A stretch of 64,000 nt of DNA from contig NZ_JAGGKI010000006.1 of the NCBI RefSeq assembly GCF_017873605.1, positions 1 to 64,000 of the forward strand, in the 5' to 3' direction. A model generated the notes under the pieces. That model was not told where the DNA came from. It searched no databases and saw nothing but the letters and a program-made list of their open reading frames with translations. A program made the translations under genes and the position numbers. Of this stretch, positions 1-7,982 are shown piece after piece. The DNA comes from Paenibacillus lactis. GTDB lineage: Bacteria; Bacillota; Bacilli; Paenibacillales; Paenibacillaceae. Numbering within the stretch: the stretch's first letter is position 1; every line of letters starts with the position of its first letter.

Positions 1-64
1 ATTTTATTGTCAGGCTAGCGTCTTTAGGCGCAGTTTGGCAACAAGGGGTTATACCCCAAGAGCA

Positions 65-87
65 AACCACCCGTTTGACGGGTGGTT
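65..87. terminator. Short perfect hairpin downstream of the Lrp gene
   Basis: A 10-bp perfect stem (AACCACCCGT / ACGGGTGGTT) closes a 3-nt loop. A second hairpin, ATTCGGC-GCTT-GCCGAAT-like, lies at about 98-117, just beyond the stop of the minus-strand Lrp gene. Neither is followed by a long T run, so termination is inferred from position. Nothing else recognisable lies in bases 1-121. Confidence 0.45.
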
Positions 88-121
88 CTGATTAACCGAT
101 TCGGCGCTTGCCGAAATCCGG

Positions 122-562
122 CTACTCTTCAACCTGTGAGGGCAGCAGCACCCTGTTCTCAATCGGGGACGACATGACGATCAATGTCGTGGAATCGCCG
201 AATTGTCCTGTTTGGTTAATGAACGCTTCGAGTGCCCGCATCGAGTCGCAGACCACTTTTATAAGATAATTATGTTGACCGCTGATACGATGGCATTCGA
301 CAACCTCGTTCGATTGCTCGCAGAAAGCAATGAAATTCTCGCAATGCTTCGTATGGAACAGTAAATACGCCATACAGTGCTTGTTCAGCTTCTCAGTCGA
401 CACGACGGCCCGATATCCGATAATGACGTCCTGCTCTTCCAGCTTGCGGACCCTCTCGGTTACGGCCGGCTGAGACAGCCCGATGAGCTTGCCTAGCTCC
501 GTCATGGAAAGCCGTGCATGATTTTGCAGCAATTCGAGGATTTGGACATCCGTTCGATCCAC
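122..562 (-). CDS. Lrp/AsnC family transcriptional regulator (copy 1)
   Basis: A 146-residue protein of typical Lrp/AsnC length. The N-terminal winged helix-turn-helix includes residues around 20-42 (MTELGKLIGLSQPAVTERV), and the C-terminal half fits the ligand-binding RAM/AsnC domain (SGQHNYLIKV). The start is GTG at 562, with AAGGAGGTG about 7 nt upstream. It is divergent from an Old Yellow Enzyme gene beginning 162 bp away and probably controls it. A clear paralogue at 31926-32342 sits in the same arrangement beside a second Old Yellow Enzyme. The family binds DNA as dimers or octamers and often senses amino acids; the effector cannot be read from the sequence. Confidence 0.9.
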   Translation of the reverse strand: MDRTDVQILELLQNHARLSMTELGKLIGLSQPAVTERVRKLEEQDVIIGYRAVVSTEKLNKHCMAYLLFHTKHCENFIAFCEQSNEVVECHRISGQHNYLIKVVCDSMRALEAFINQTGQFGDSTTLIVMSSPIENRVLLPSQVEE

Positions 563-723
563 ATGCGCACCTCCTTAGAAAATAAAGCGTAAATCCCGAA
601 ACTTCCTTGAAAATTGCGGTGAAAATAATGAAAAACCTTTAACTTTCCATTCTCGCTTGCGCCTTCATCATATAGGATTAAGCCATGAGATGCAAAGCAT
701 AAAAAACGGAGAGGAGAGCAGTT

Positions 724-1746
724 ATGTCCATGTTATTCAGTCCGATTACCATCCGCGGCGTACGGTTAAAAAACAGAATCATGATGTCGCCGATGGGCAC
801 GTTAGCAGCAGACCAAGAAGGGAAGCTAACCGAATGGCAGTATTTGCATTACGGCGCGAGGGCGATCGGCCAAGCGGGATTAATCATGATTGAGGTAACG
901 GCCGTTGAGAGGACGGGGGCAGATCCGGGCGGATTGGGATTATGGGATGATGGGCAGGAGCAGCGGCTTCGAGAGCTTGTGAGCATGCTGCACCGGCAAG
1001 GGACGGCTGTTGGCATGCAGCTGGGTCATGCCGGCAGGAAGAAGGAGCAAGGCACCGGCTTCTCTTCGTCAGGGGCAGCGTATCGGGGGAAAAGGACGAA
1101 GCCGATGACGATTGCGGAGATCGAAAGGGTCATCGAGGCCTTCAGGAACGCGGCTGTCCGTGCTAGGCGAGCAGGCGTTGACGTCATAGAACTTCACGGC
1201 GCTCACGGTTACCTCATCAATGACTTTTTGTCCCCTTTGACCAATCAGAGAGAGGATATGTATGGAGGTTCAAGGGAGAATCGGTACCGCTTCCTCGGGA
1301 GGACCCTTGAGAAGGTGCGGCAGGTTTGGAACGGTCCTCTATTCGTGAGAATCTCTGCGGAAGAATACCATCCTCATGGGAACCATATCGAGGATCACCT
1401 TGACTTTGCCGAGCGGATGAAAGCGCAAGGGGTCGACCTCATCGACGCGAGCAGCGGGGGCGTAACCGATCAAAAACCGGAGGTATATCCAGGCTATCAG
1501 GTTGCCTATGCGGAAGCGATTCGCCGTCAGATTGGAATGCCGACCGCTGCAGTCGGGTTGATTACCTGCGGGAAGCAGGCTGAAGAGATCCTCCGCAAAG
1601 GTCAGGCCGATCTCATCGCGGTTGGCCGTGCCCTGCTGAAAGACCCGTTCTGGCCACGGACGGCAGCCGAGCAGCTGGGAGAAACCATATCTGAGCCGGC
1701 CCCATACCGTAATCAATGGTTCACCACCGGATATACAGAGGGTTAA
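724..1746 (+). CDS. NADH:flavin oxidoreductase, Old Yellow Enzyme family (YqjM-like)
   Basis: A 340-residue FMN TIM-barrel protein that should reduce activated C=C bonds with NAD(P)H. The substrate-binding pair and neighbouring Tyr are visible as H158, H161 and Y163 (ELHGAHGYL), followed by the family motif DFLSPLTNQREDMYGGS and a phosphate-binding AVGRALLKDP near the C terminus. At the position of the YqjM redox-sensor Cys (MSPMC) this protein has MSPMG, so that Cys is absent. GGAGAGGAGAG precedes the ATG. It is divergent from Lrp copy 1, which is its likely regulator. The physiological substrate is unknown. Confidence 0.92.
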   Translation: MSMLFSPITIRGVRLKNRIMMSPMGTLAADQEGKLTEWQYLHYGARAIGQAGLIMIEVTAVERTGADPGGLGLWDDGQEQRLRELVSMLHRQGTAVGMQLGHAGRKKEQGTGFSSSGAAYRGKRTKPMTIAEIERVIEAFRNAAVRARRAGVDVIELHGAHGYLINDFLSPLTNQREDMYGGSRENRYRFLGRTLEKVRQVWNGPLFVRISAEEYHPHGNHIEDHLDFAERMKAQGVDLIDASSGGVTDQKPEVYPGYQVAYAEAIRRQIGMPTAAVGLITCGKQAEEILRKGQADLIAVGRALLKDPFWPRTAAEQLGETISEPAPYRNQWFTTGYTEG

Positions 1747-1778
1747 CAGCAGAACGATCAAGCCGAATCGATGAGCTG

Positions 1779-2681
1779 TTATTCGGTACGTGCTGCCAAG
1801 ACTGCTTTAAATTTAGCGCGGTATGCTGCCGGTGGTACGCCCTTCGTCATGGTAAACAATCTCGTGAAGTAATGGACGGACGAAAAGCCGGTACGCTCGG
1901 CAATCAGCTTAATCGGTTCATCAGAAATCGTCAGCATAAGCTCAGCGGCTCGAATTCGCTCCGTTCGGACGAAGCTGGAAAATGACTCATGGATGCAGGT
2001 TGCGAACAATCGCGACAGCTGGCGAGGGGATATATTCAAAAATCGTGCAACCTCGCTTAAAGACAGCTGCTGACGGCCCAAGTTATCCCTGATGTAGAGC
2101 TTTGCCCGCTGAACAAGCTGGGCGGAGTGGGAGAAACCGGTGGAGATTTCCGGCCCTTTCGGGAGCGTGTCCTTTTTGCCGAACATGACGGAAAAAGACT
2201 CAAGCAGCGCATGCGCGAGGGGCGGCAAGAGCGTAACCGGCAGTGATTGGCCTGGCTGTTCATGGATGAGCAGCGATTTCCACAGATGGATTGACGGCGC
2301 TTCGCGGGCATCCTCAATCCATACCGGCCCTCCTTCCAGGACACGCAAGTAGTTCATGGCGTGATCCTCAGCCGGATGGTTTCTGACTTCAAAAGCAACG
2401 AATAACAAATCCAGTTGATCGACATTTTGGATCCGATGGTAAATATCTGGCCTTGAACAAAAGGCTGTGCCTTGTCGCAAGGGAAAATCGACGCCGGCTT
2501 CAGTATAGATGCCTTCGCCATTGTCAACGTAACAAATCTCCAGGAAGGAATGCTTATGCATCGCATTGGTAGCCAAATTCCGGACGCTTCCCCAATAATG
2601 TACGAGAAAGGAAAGACGCTCGCCCGGCAGATGCCCGGCATACCGATTGAGCCGCTCCTCGCTGTGGGTCCATTGAATCAT
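1779..2681 (-). CDS. AraC family transcriptional regulator with cupin-type sensor domain
   Basis: About 300 residues when started at ATG 2681, which has AAGGAGGTG 9 nt upstream; an in-frame extension to 2735 lacks such a site. The N-terminal half looks like an AraC_binding cupin (HKHSFLEICYVDNGEG). The C terminus has the double helix-turn-helix (LSEVARFLNISPRQLSRLF, then IAERTGFSSVHYFTRLF). The gene is convergent with the Old Yellow Enzyme gene, 32 bp away, and divergent from the PhyH dioxygenase, which starts 124 bp away and is its probable target. Confidence 0.9.
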   Translation of the reverse strand: MIQWTHSEERLNRYAGHLPGERLSFLVHYWGSVRNLATNAMHKHSFLEICYVDNGEGIYTEAGVDFPLRQGTAFCSRPDIYHRIQNVDQLDLLFVAFEVRNHPAEDHAMNYLRVLEGGPVWIEDAREAPSIHLWKSLLIHEQPGQSLPVTLLPPLAHALLESFSVMFGKKDTLPKGPEISTGFSHSAQLVQRAKLYIRDNLGRQQLSLSEVARFLNISPRQLSRLFATCIHESFSSFVRTERIRAAELMLTISDEPIKLIAERTGFSSVHYFTRLFTMTKGVPPAAYRAKFKAVLAARTE

Positions 2682-2804
2682 CGTTATGAACACCTCCTTG
2701 GCGTAATTGTACAAATTGTGGTCCTCGCTGTGCAAATACGTCGATGCATGAGCTGCCTATAATGAAACCAGAACCAAAACAAGATTGAGGAGGGTTTCTA
2801 AGGC

Positions 2805-3581
2805 ATGATTAATGAACAAGATGTCCAATTTTACAAAGATTATGGGTATCTGCTGGTCCGGAACGTGTTCGATCCGGCGGAAGTGGAAGAGATGCGGGAA
2901 GCGGTTGAGAAGATTATCCGGAGGGCGGCGCGCGCCAAGGCGGATCAGAACCACGCTTGGCAGGGCGATTATCTGCCTCCCGAGCAGCTGAAGAAGCTGG
3001 TGCTGAAAGGGTTTCATGACGTACACTATCATGATGCCGCTTTCATGCGCGCCGCCATCCACCCGCGAATGACCGCCGTACTGCAGCAAATTATCGGACC
3101 GAATGTGCAGCTTCATCATTCCAAAATGCTGGTGAAGCCTCCCTCAAACGGGGCAGCCTTTCCGATGCACCAGGATTATCCTTACTTCCCTCATCGTGAT
3201 CATACCATGCTTGCGGCAAGCATTCACCTGGATGATGCGGATACGGAGAACGGATGCTTGTGTGTCGTTCCCGGTTCCCACAAAGAAGGAATACTTCCTC
3301 ATGTAGGCTCGTATTACCTGAACCACAAGGAATATCCGATATCGTCAGGGACACCTTGTCCGGCATCGGCGGGAGATGTACTCTTCTTCAACTATCTGAC
3401 CATCCATGGGTCGGACGTTAACCGCAGCGAGCGAACAAGGCGAAACGTGTTGTTCCAATATCGGGATGCATCGGATCTGCCGACGGCCAATGTTCACTTT
3501 GATTGGGGGATGGGGCTGATGGTTAGCGGTGAAAATCCCGACTTTAATAACGTGAAGCCGAAGTACGAGATCGTGGGCTAG
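2805..3581 (+). CDS. Phytanoyl-CoA dioxygenase (PhyH) family Fe(II)/2-oxoglutarate oxygenase
   Basis: A 258-residue protein. The facial triad is visible: H122-x-D124 (MHQDYP) and distal H201 (TIHGSD), with Arg near residue 212 placed to hold 2-oxoglutarate. The CVVPGSHKEG segment is typical of PhyH and ectoine-hydroxylase-like enzymes. GAGGAGGG precedes the ATG, and a TATAAT hexamer at 2758-2763 is a plausible -10 with a poor -35, which suits activation by the divergent AraC protein. Family members hydroxylate diverse small molecules; the substrate is not predictable here. Confidence 0.88.
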   Translation: MINEQDVQFYKDYGYLLVRNVFDPAEVEEMREAVEKIIRRAARAKADQNHAWQGDYLPPEQLKKLVLKGFHDVHYHDAAFMRAAIHPRMTAVLQQIIGPNVQLHHSKMLVKPPSNGAAFPMHQDYPYFPHRDHTMLAASIHLDDADTENGCLCVVPGSHKEGILPHVGSYYLNHKEYPISSGTPCPASAGDVLFFNYLTIHGSDVNRSERTRRNVLFQYRDASDLPTANVHFDWGMGLMVSGENPDFNNVKPKYEIVG

Positions 3582-3651
3582 CAATGTCATGGCTGAAAAG
3601 AATTGTATTCGGATGAGAAGAAAGGATAAATCTCAGCTAAAGGCGACGGTT

Positions 3652-3678
3652 AAACAGGGATGCTTTGAATCCCTGTTT
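3652..3678 (+). terminator. Intrinsic terminator after the PhyH gene
   Basis: A 10-bp perfect stem AAACAGGGAT / ATCCCTGTTT with a 7-nt loop leads into TTTTTT, about 70 bp after the PhyH stop. The remaining bases to about 4000 hold no convincing gene. A hairpin TACCGG...CCGGTA lies at about 3881-3902, just before the YdcF gene. Confidence 0.9.
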
Positions 3679-4001
3679 TTTCATTTTGCGTGGCAAGCGT
3701 CGTGGCTAGCTCGATCTAGTCGCTGCTCCGGCTTCGAGCCGCTCCACCTCGATCTTACCTCTGCCCCATTCATCTAATCCGTATATCTAATTCGTGCATC
3801 GATCGCTTACATCTAACCCGTCCTTGATCCTCGCACCTAGTGGACTTAAGCCGGTAAAGGAGCTTATAACCTAATGAAAATACCGGGGGGAGAGAACCGG
3901 TATGGTAGAATGGAGTCGTATTGAACGGATTCAGCTCCTATCAATTTAAAAATCAACGCTTTGCTGCGAAAAGGCTTTCGAGGAAGATCGGGGGGGAGTT
4001 T

Positions 4002-4634
4002 GTGAATAATGTAAATCGGTCTCGCAAAGTCGTAGGAAGCCGAAGAAAGACGATCCGGCGAATCGTCCTCTCAGCTGCTGCCGTTATCATGGCATATATG
4101 GTTTATGCGGCCGTCGCCATATGGACTTACGGAGCAAAGACCGAGCCTGTAAAATCCGATGCCGCCATTGTACTTGGAGCGGCCGTGTGGGGCGATAAAC
4201 CCTCCCCCGTATTCCAGGGACGCATTGATCATGCCTTATGGCTGTATAAGCATCAGTATGTGGATAAGCTGATCTTTACGGGGGGACGGGGATCGGACCT
4301 TGAGTCGGCGGAATCCGAGGTTGCCCGGGATTACGCGATTGCCCGGGGAGTTCCGGAAGCAGACATTCTGATCGAAACGGTGTCAAAGATAACGGAAGAG
4401 AACCTGTCCCATGCCCAAGCGGTCGGTGAACAAGAAGGTTTGTCCACGTATTTGATCGTCAGCGACCGGCTTCATATGAAGCGGGCGATGACGATGGCGG
4501 ACGATTACGGAATGAAGGCATATCCGTCACCAACGGATCGAAGTGCATATCAAAGTTTCCGGAGCAAGGTTCCATTCCTGCTTCGGGAGATGTTTTATTA
4601 CACCGGTTATGTCGTGCTGTCGCCTTTTCGCTAA
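4002..4634 (+). CDS. YdcF/DUF218 family membrane-anchored protein
   Basis: About 210 residues from GTG 4002, which has GGGGGGAG ending 3-4 nt upstream; a TTG at 3921 would add 27 residues without a good ribosome site. A basic N terminus precedes one membrane segment (about residues 18-38). The DUF218 core follows: DAAIVLGAAVWGDKP, FTGGRGSD, ESEVARDYAIARGVP, SKITEENL and VSDRLHMKRA. The family includes SanA/YdcF envelope-associated proteins of uncertain enzymology. Its stop is 3 bp from the stop of the convergent kinase gene. Confidence 0.85.
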   Translation: MNNVNRSRKVVGSRRKTIRRIVLSAAAVIMAYMVYAAVAIWTYGAKTEPVKSDAAIVLGAAVWGDKPSPVFQGRIDHALWLYKHQYVDKLIFTGGRGSDLESAESEVARDYAIARGVPEADILIETVSKITEENLSHAQAVGEQEGLSTYLIVSDRLHMKRAMTMADDYGMKAYPSPTDRSAYQSFRSKVPFLLREMFYYTGYVVLSPFR

Positions 4635-4637
4635 TAT

Positions 4638-6083
4638 CTATAAAGCAGGCAGCTGAATCGTAAAGCTGGTGCCCTGCTCCGGGGAGCTCTCCACATGGAT
4701 CGATCCGCCGTGATTATGGATGATGTTTTTCGTAATCATATATCCGAGCCCGGTTCCGCTATCCTTCGTTGTGTAGAAGGGCTGTCCCAACGACCGGATC
4801 TGCTCTGGCGTCATGCCGATACCATCATCCTGGACGATGATATGGACATCGCTGTCGCTTTGCTGAATGGTCAGCGTGATCGTTCCTCCTTGATCCATCG
4901 CCTCCATGGCGTTCTTCAGCAAATTGATGAATACCTGCTTCAGTTGATTCGCTTCGCCGTGAACGTATACAGGCTCGGCAGGGAAACGCGGGATGATCTC
5001 GATATTGTTCAGCGCAGCCTGGACCTTCATCAGGGTAACGATTTGTTCGACGATGCCGAGCACGTCAAATGGCTTGCTGACATGGGAGGTTTCCGGCTTG
5101 GATAGCACCAGCAGTTCATTGACGATCAGCTCGATCCGTTTGAGTTCCGATTCGATGATATCGAAATACAGCTTATTGCTTTGCTCCGACGAACGAAGGA
5201 GTTTAATGAAGCCGTTAATTGACGTGAGCGGGTTACGGATCTCATGCGCGATTCCTGCTGCCAATTGTCCTGCTGTCGTCAGCTTTTCGGACTGCATGAT
5301 GCGATCCTCTTCCATCTTCTGCTCTGTGATATCTTTGAATATGCTAAGTGCGGCCTTTTCGCCTCTATAGGTGGTGACCAGCGTGATACCGGAGACGATT
5401 TTTTGTTGACCGTCCAAACAGCGGATAAGATATGTAACGGGTCCGATTTCCCGATATTCCGCATAACGCGTTCTTCGCCTTGCAAGCTTATGATGCGAAG
5501 AGGGATCAACCACGACATCGGTTGAAATTCCGAGCACGTCAGAGACATTCGAGGCGTGAAGCAGCCGTAGCGTCGCCTGATTTGCGTACTGGATCATGCC
5601 GTACTTTGTAATGAGCGCGGAAAGCGGGAGCTCTTCCAGGAGCTGCTGGAAGCCTTCTTCCTTCTCAACCAGTTTCATCTCCTTCTGTGTCAGCTGTTCC
5701 TGGAGCTCGTAAACAGGGGTGAGATTCTCAAATTGGACCAAGCAATGGCGGAACGGCGATTGCGCTTCAGCGGATGCCGAAAAGTGAAGCTTCAAATCCA
5801 GATTCCGTCCGGCAGGATGTTCGTATTTCATGCCAACTTGGAGTGCGGTCACCTGAGAAGGCTTGAGCTGGAAATCTCCCGTCTTGTGCCTAATCACTTC
5901 CTGAATTCCGCCGATGTTCGTCGCTTTCAGCGCTCCATCCATTAATTCTTGTTTGGAGCAGCCCAATAACTCACACAAAGCCGAATTGACTTGAAGCACT
6001 TCTCCGTCGATTGAAACGATGGCCATTCCGATGATGGCGTGTTCAAAAGCAAAGTCCTGACGCTGGACAGAATAGGGGAGCAC
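4638..6083 (-). CDS. PAS-domain sensor histidine kinase (sporulation-kinase-like)
   Basis: A soluble 481-residue kinase with no membrane segment. Two PAS regions (about 10-120 and 145-255) are joined by a likely coiled coil (123-145). HisKA follows with H280 in AHEIRNPLTS, then the HATPase: N box QVFINLLKNAMEAM, DDGIGM and GTGLGYMITKN. The start is GTG 6083 with AAAGGAG about 8 nt upstream. The layout resembles Bacillus phosphorelay kinases such as KinA/KinE, and no partner regulator is adjacent, as expected for an orphan phosphorelay kinase. The sporulation role is inferred. Confidence 0.85.
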   Translation of the reverse strand: MLPYSVQRQDFAFEHAIIGMAIVSIDGEVLQVNSALCELLGCSKQELMDGALKATNIGGIQEVIRHKTGDFQLKPSQVTALQVGMKYEHPAGRNLDLKLHFSASAEAQSPFRHCLVQFENLTPVYELQEQLTQKEMKLVEKEEGFQQLLEELPLSALITKYGMIQYANQATLRLLHASNVSDVLGISTDVVVDPSSHHKLARRRTRYAEYREIGPVTYLIRCLDGQQKIVSGITLVTTYRGEKAALSIFKDITEQKMEEDRIMQSEKLTTAGQLAAGIAHEIRNPLTSINGFIKLLRSSEQSNKLYFDIIESELKRIELIVNELLVLSKPETSHVSKPFDVLGIVEQIVTLMKVQAALNNIEIIPRFPAEPVYVHGEANQLKQVFINLLKNAMEAMDQGGTITLTIQQSDSDVHIIVQDDGIGMTPEQIRSLGQPFYTTKDSGTGLGYMITKNIIHNHGGSIHVESSPEQGTSFTIQLPAL

Positions 6084-6294
6084 GGCAAGTCTCCTTTCAA
6101 TTGACTGTAAGGTTTGATCACCCCCCTATTATATGTGCTGGATGCGCTTTCATCAATGAAAGGGCGATAGATTTGGTAACTTGCGCGCATGGAACGGATT
6201 GGTCAGTGGCCGCTTTCGGTGATTGTCATGAGCGGTCATATTGCATTCATATTGCATTCATGCTCAATATTCAGTATGATTTAGCTGACAATGA

Positions 6295-6372
6295 GTAGGT
6301 CGATGTGTGACTGGCGCTGCATGGGGGAACCATGAGGGAGCACATGGATGACGACAGCCGTACGCCTGGGCA
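6295..6372 (+). ncRNA. ZTP (pfl) riboswitch aptamer upstream of purT
   Basis: The conserved ZTP-riboswitch blocks occur in order: GTGACTGGCG (6307-6316), GGGAACC (about 6325-6331), GGGAGCACA (6336-6344) and CGCCTGGGCA (6363-6372). P1 pairs GTCG/CGAC and ATGTG (6303-6307)/CACAT (6341-6345). P2 pairs CATGG (6320-6324)/CCATG (6330-6334). A pseudoknot pairs GGCG (6313-6316) with CGCC (6363-6366). The aptamer senses ZTP/ZMP, which accumulate when 10-formyl-tetrahydrofolate is short. A terminator follows immediately and then purT. Confidence 0.93.
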
Positions 6373-6408
6373 GAGGTAAGGGAAGTTTATTTTCCCTTAC
6401 CTCTTTTT
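6372..6408 (+). terminator. Riboswitch-controlled terminator before purT
   Basis: A 13-bp perfect stem (6372-6384 / 6392-6404) with a 7-nt loop is followed by TTTT. Its first base is the last base of the ZTP aptamer core, so ligand binding should compete with terminator formation, giving a genetic ON switch. Confidence 0.9.
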
Positions 6409-6442
6409 AATATTTCTATTTTGAAAAGGGGACTGGAGAACG

Positions 6443-7603
6443 ATGTATAAAACGAAAAAAATGCTGCTGCTGGGATCCGGAGAACTCGGAAAGGAAGTCA
6501 TTATCGAAGCGCAGCGGTTAGGTTTGGAGACCGTGGCGGTAGACCGATATGCCGACGCGCCTGCCATGCACGTCGCGCATCGCCATTACGTCATCGATAT
6601 GCTCGACGGCGCCAAGCTGAGGGAAGTCATCGAGCGGGAACAGCCTGATCTGATCGTTCCCGAGATTGAGGCCTTGGCCACATCCGAGTTAGTGAAGCTG
6701 GAGGAGGAGGGCTTCCGCGTCATTCCTACCGCAAGAGCGGCCAAGCTGACGATGGACCGGGAGGGCATCCGCAGGCTTGCTTCGGAGAAGCTCGGATTGC
6801 CGACGGCCGGATACCGCTTTGCGGATAACTATGAACAATTCGAGGTCGCGGTAAGGGAGATGGGCTTTCCTTGCGTAATTAAGCCGCTTATGAGCTCTTC
6901 AGGGAAAGGGCAGAGCGTCTGCCGATCGGAGAGCGACATTGAATCATGCTGGAACAATGCAATGGAAGGCGGGCGCGTACAGAACGGCCGGGTGATCATC
7001 GAGGAGTTCATCACCTTCCAGTCGGAAATCACACTGTTAACGGTTCGTTCGGTGAGCGGGACAAGCTTCTGTCCGCCGATCGGACATGTGCAGGAAAGCG
7101 GTGACTATATCGAATCCTGGCAGCCTCATCCGATATCCGAGCAGCAGATGAAGGAAGCCGAGCGCATTGCGAGGGCCATTACCGATGAATTGGGCGGCTT
7201 CGGATTGTTCGGCGTCGAGCTGTTTCTGACCGAGGATCAAGTATATTTCAGTGAGGTATCGCCTCGCCCGCATGATACCGGATTAGTTACGCTGGTCACG
7301 CAAAATCTGTCCGAATTCGCGCTTCATGTCCGGGCCATCCTCGGTTACCCGATTCCGGAAATCGTGCTGATCACCCCGGGCGCCAGCCGTCCGTTGAAAG
7401 CACCGGGTGAGCTTGAAAACTACAAGATTACGGGCGCCGAGCAGGCGCTCGCGGTACCGAGCACACAGGTTCGTCTATTCGGCAAGCCTGTGACAAAGGC
7501 TGGCAGAAGAGTAGCGGTGGCCTTGTCGACCGCAGGCGAGGTGGAGGAAGCGCGATCTCGTGCCAAACAGGCATTGGACAAGCTTGGGGTGGAAGAAGCA
7601 TAA
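6443..7603 (+). CDS. purT: Formate-dependent phosphoribosylglycinamide formyltransferase 2
   Basis: A 386-residue ATP-grasp enzyme close in length to E. coli PurT. It makes formyl-GAR from GAR, formate and ATP in purine synthesis, bypassing 10-formyl-THF. Visible features are the N-terminal nucleotide-binding fold ([12 protein letters not shown]), [11 protein letters not shown], the ATP-grasp [21 protein letters not shown], and the metal-binding region [39 protein letters not shown] precedes the ATG. Control by the upstream ZTP riboswitch fits the chemistry: when folate one-carbon units run out, ZTP rises and the folate-free enzyme is made. Confidence 0.95.
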   Translation: MYKTKKMLLLGSGELGKEVIIEAQRLGLETVAVDRYADAPAMHVAHRHYVIDMLDGAKLREVIEREQPDLIVPEIEALATSELVKLEEEGFRVIPTARAAKLTMDREGIRRLASEKLGLPTAGYRFADNYEQFEVAVREMGFPCVIKPLMSSSGKGQSVCRSESDIESCWNNAMEGGRVQNGRVIIEEFITFQSEITLLTVRSVSGTSFCPPIGHVQESGDYIESWQPHPISEQQMKEAERIARAITDELGGFGLFGVELFLTEDQVYFSEVSPRPHDTGLVTLVTQNLSEFALHVRAILGYPIPEIVLITPGASRPLKAPGELENYKITGAEQALAVPSTQVRLFGKPVTKAGRRVAVALSTAGEVEEARSRAKQALDKLGVEEA

Positions 7604-7690
7604 CGGTGTTAGCCTTCTTCCGAAGTGCGCCTTATCCGCTTATGCTTGATATCAAATCCATTTGAAGAATGCAATACTGCCCAATAGCGA

Positions 7691-7725
7691 GAGGTCAGCC
7701 GGATTGCCAACGGCTGGCCTCTTTT
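7691..7725 (+). terminator. Intrinsic terminator after purT
   Basis: An 11-bp stem GAGGTCAGCCG / CGGCTGGCCTC with one G-T pair and a 9-nt loop is followed by TTTT, about 88 bp past the purT stop. Confidence 0.88.
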
Positions 7726-7862
7726 CCATAAGAGGATACGTTAGATCCCTATCTACGAATGGCCATACGATGATCGGAAAGGCAGTGCCATGGAAATTAT
7801 TTAGATTTTGAATATAAACCTGCATCACTTTTGCCGTTGTTCATGATAAGATACACAAGAAA

Positions 7863-7922
7863 ACAGCATTCGTGCTGCCCGGAAGACCCATCGCCCGATA
7901 AGCGACCCGGTGTGCAGCAGGA
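7863..7922 (+). promoter_or_regulatory. Possible structured 5' leader of the MATE gene
   Basis: A CAGCA-TTCG-TGCTG hairpin (7864-7877) can form. Its 3' arm TGCTGC can instead pair with GCAGCA at 7914-7919, enclosing a small TCGC/GCGA stem (about 7891-7905). Two mutually exclusive folds 60-110 nt upstream of a transporter gene resemble a regulatory leader. It does not match a riboswitch class I recognise. The rest of 7726-7982 shows nothing clear. Confidence 0.35.
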
Positions 7923-7982
7923 AACCATACATATTAGAAAAAAGATGTTGAATGGCGAACTTCACATCATAGGAGAGCACTC

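Noticed and set aside
3589..3777. 62-residue frame after the PhyH gene
   Set aside because: It runs straight through the intrinsic terminator at 3652-3678 and has no recognisable homology features.
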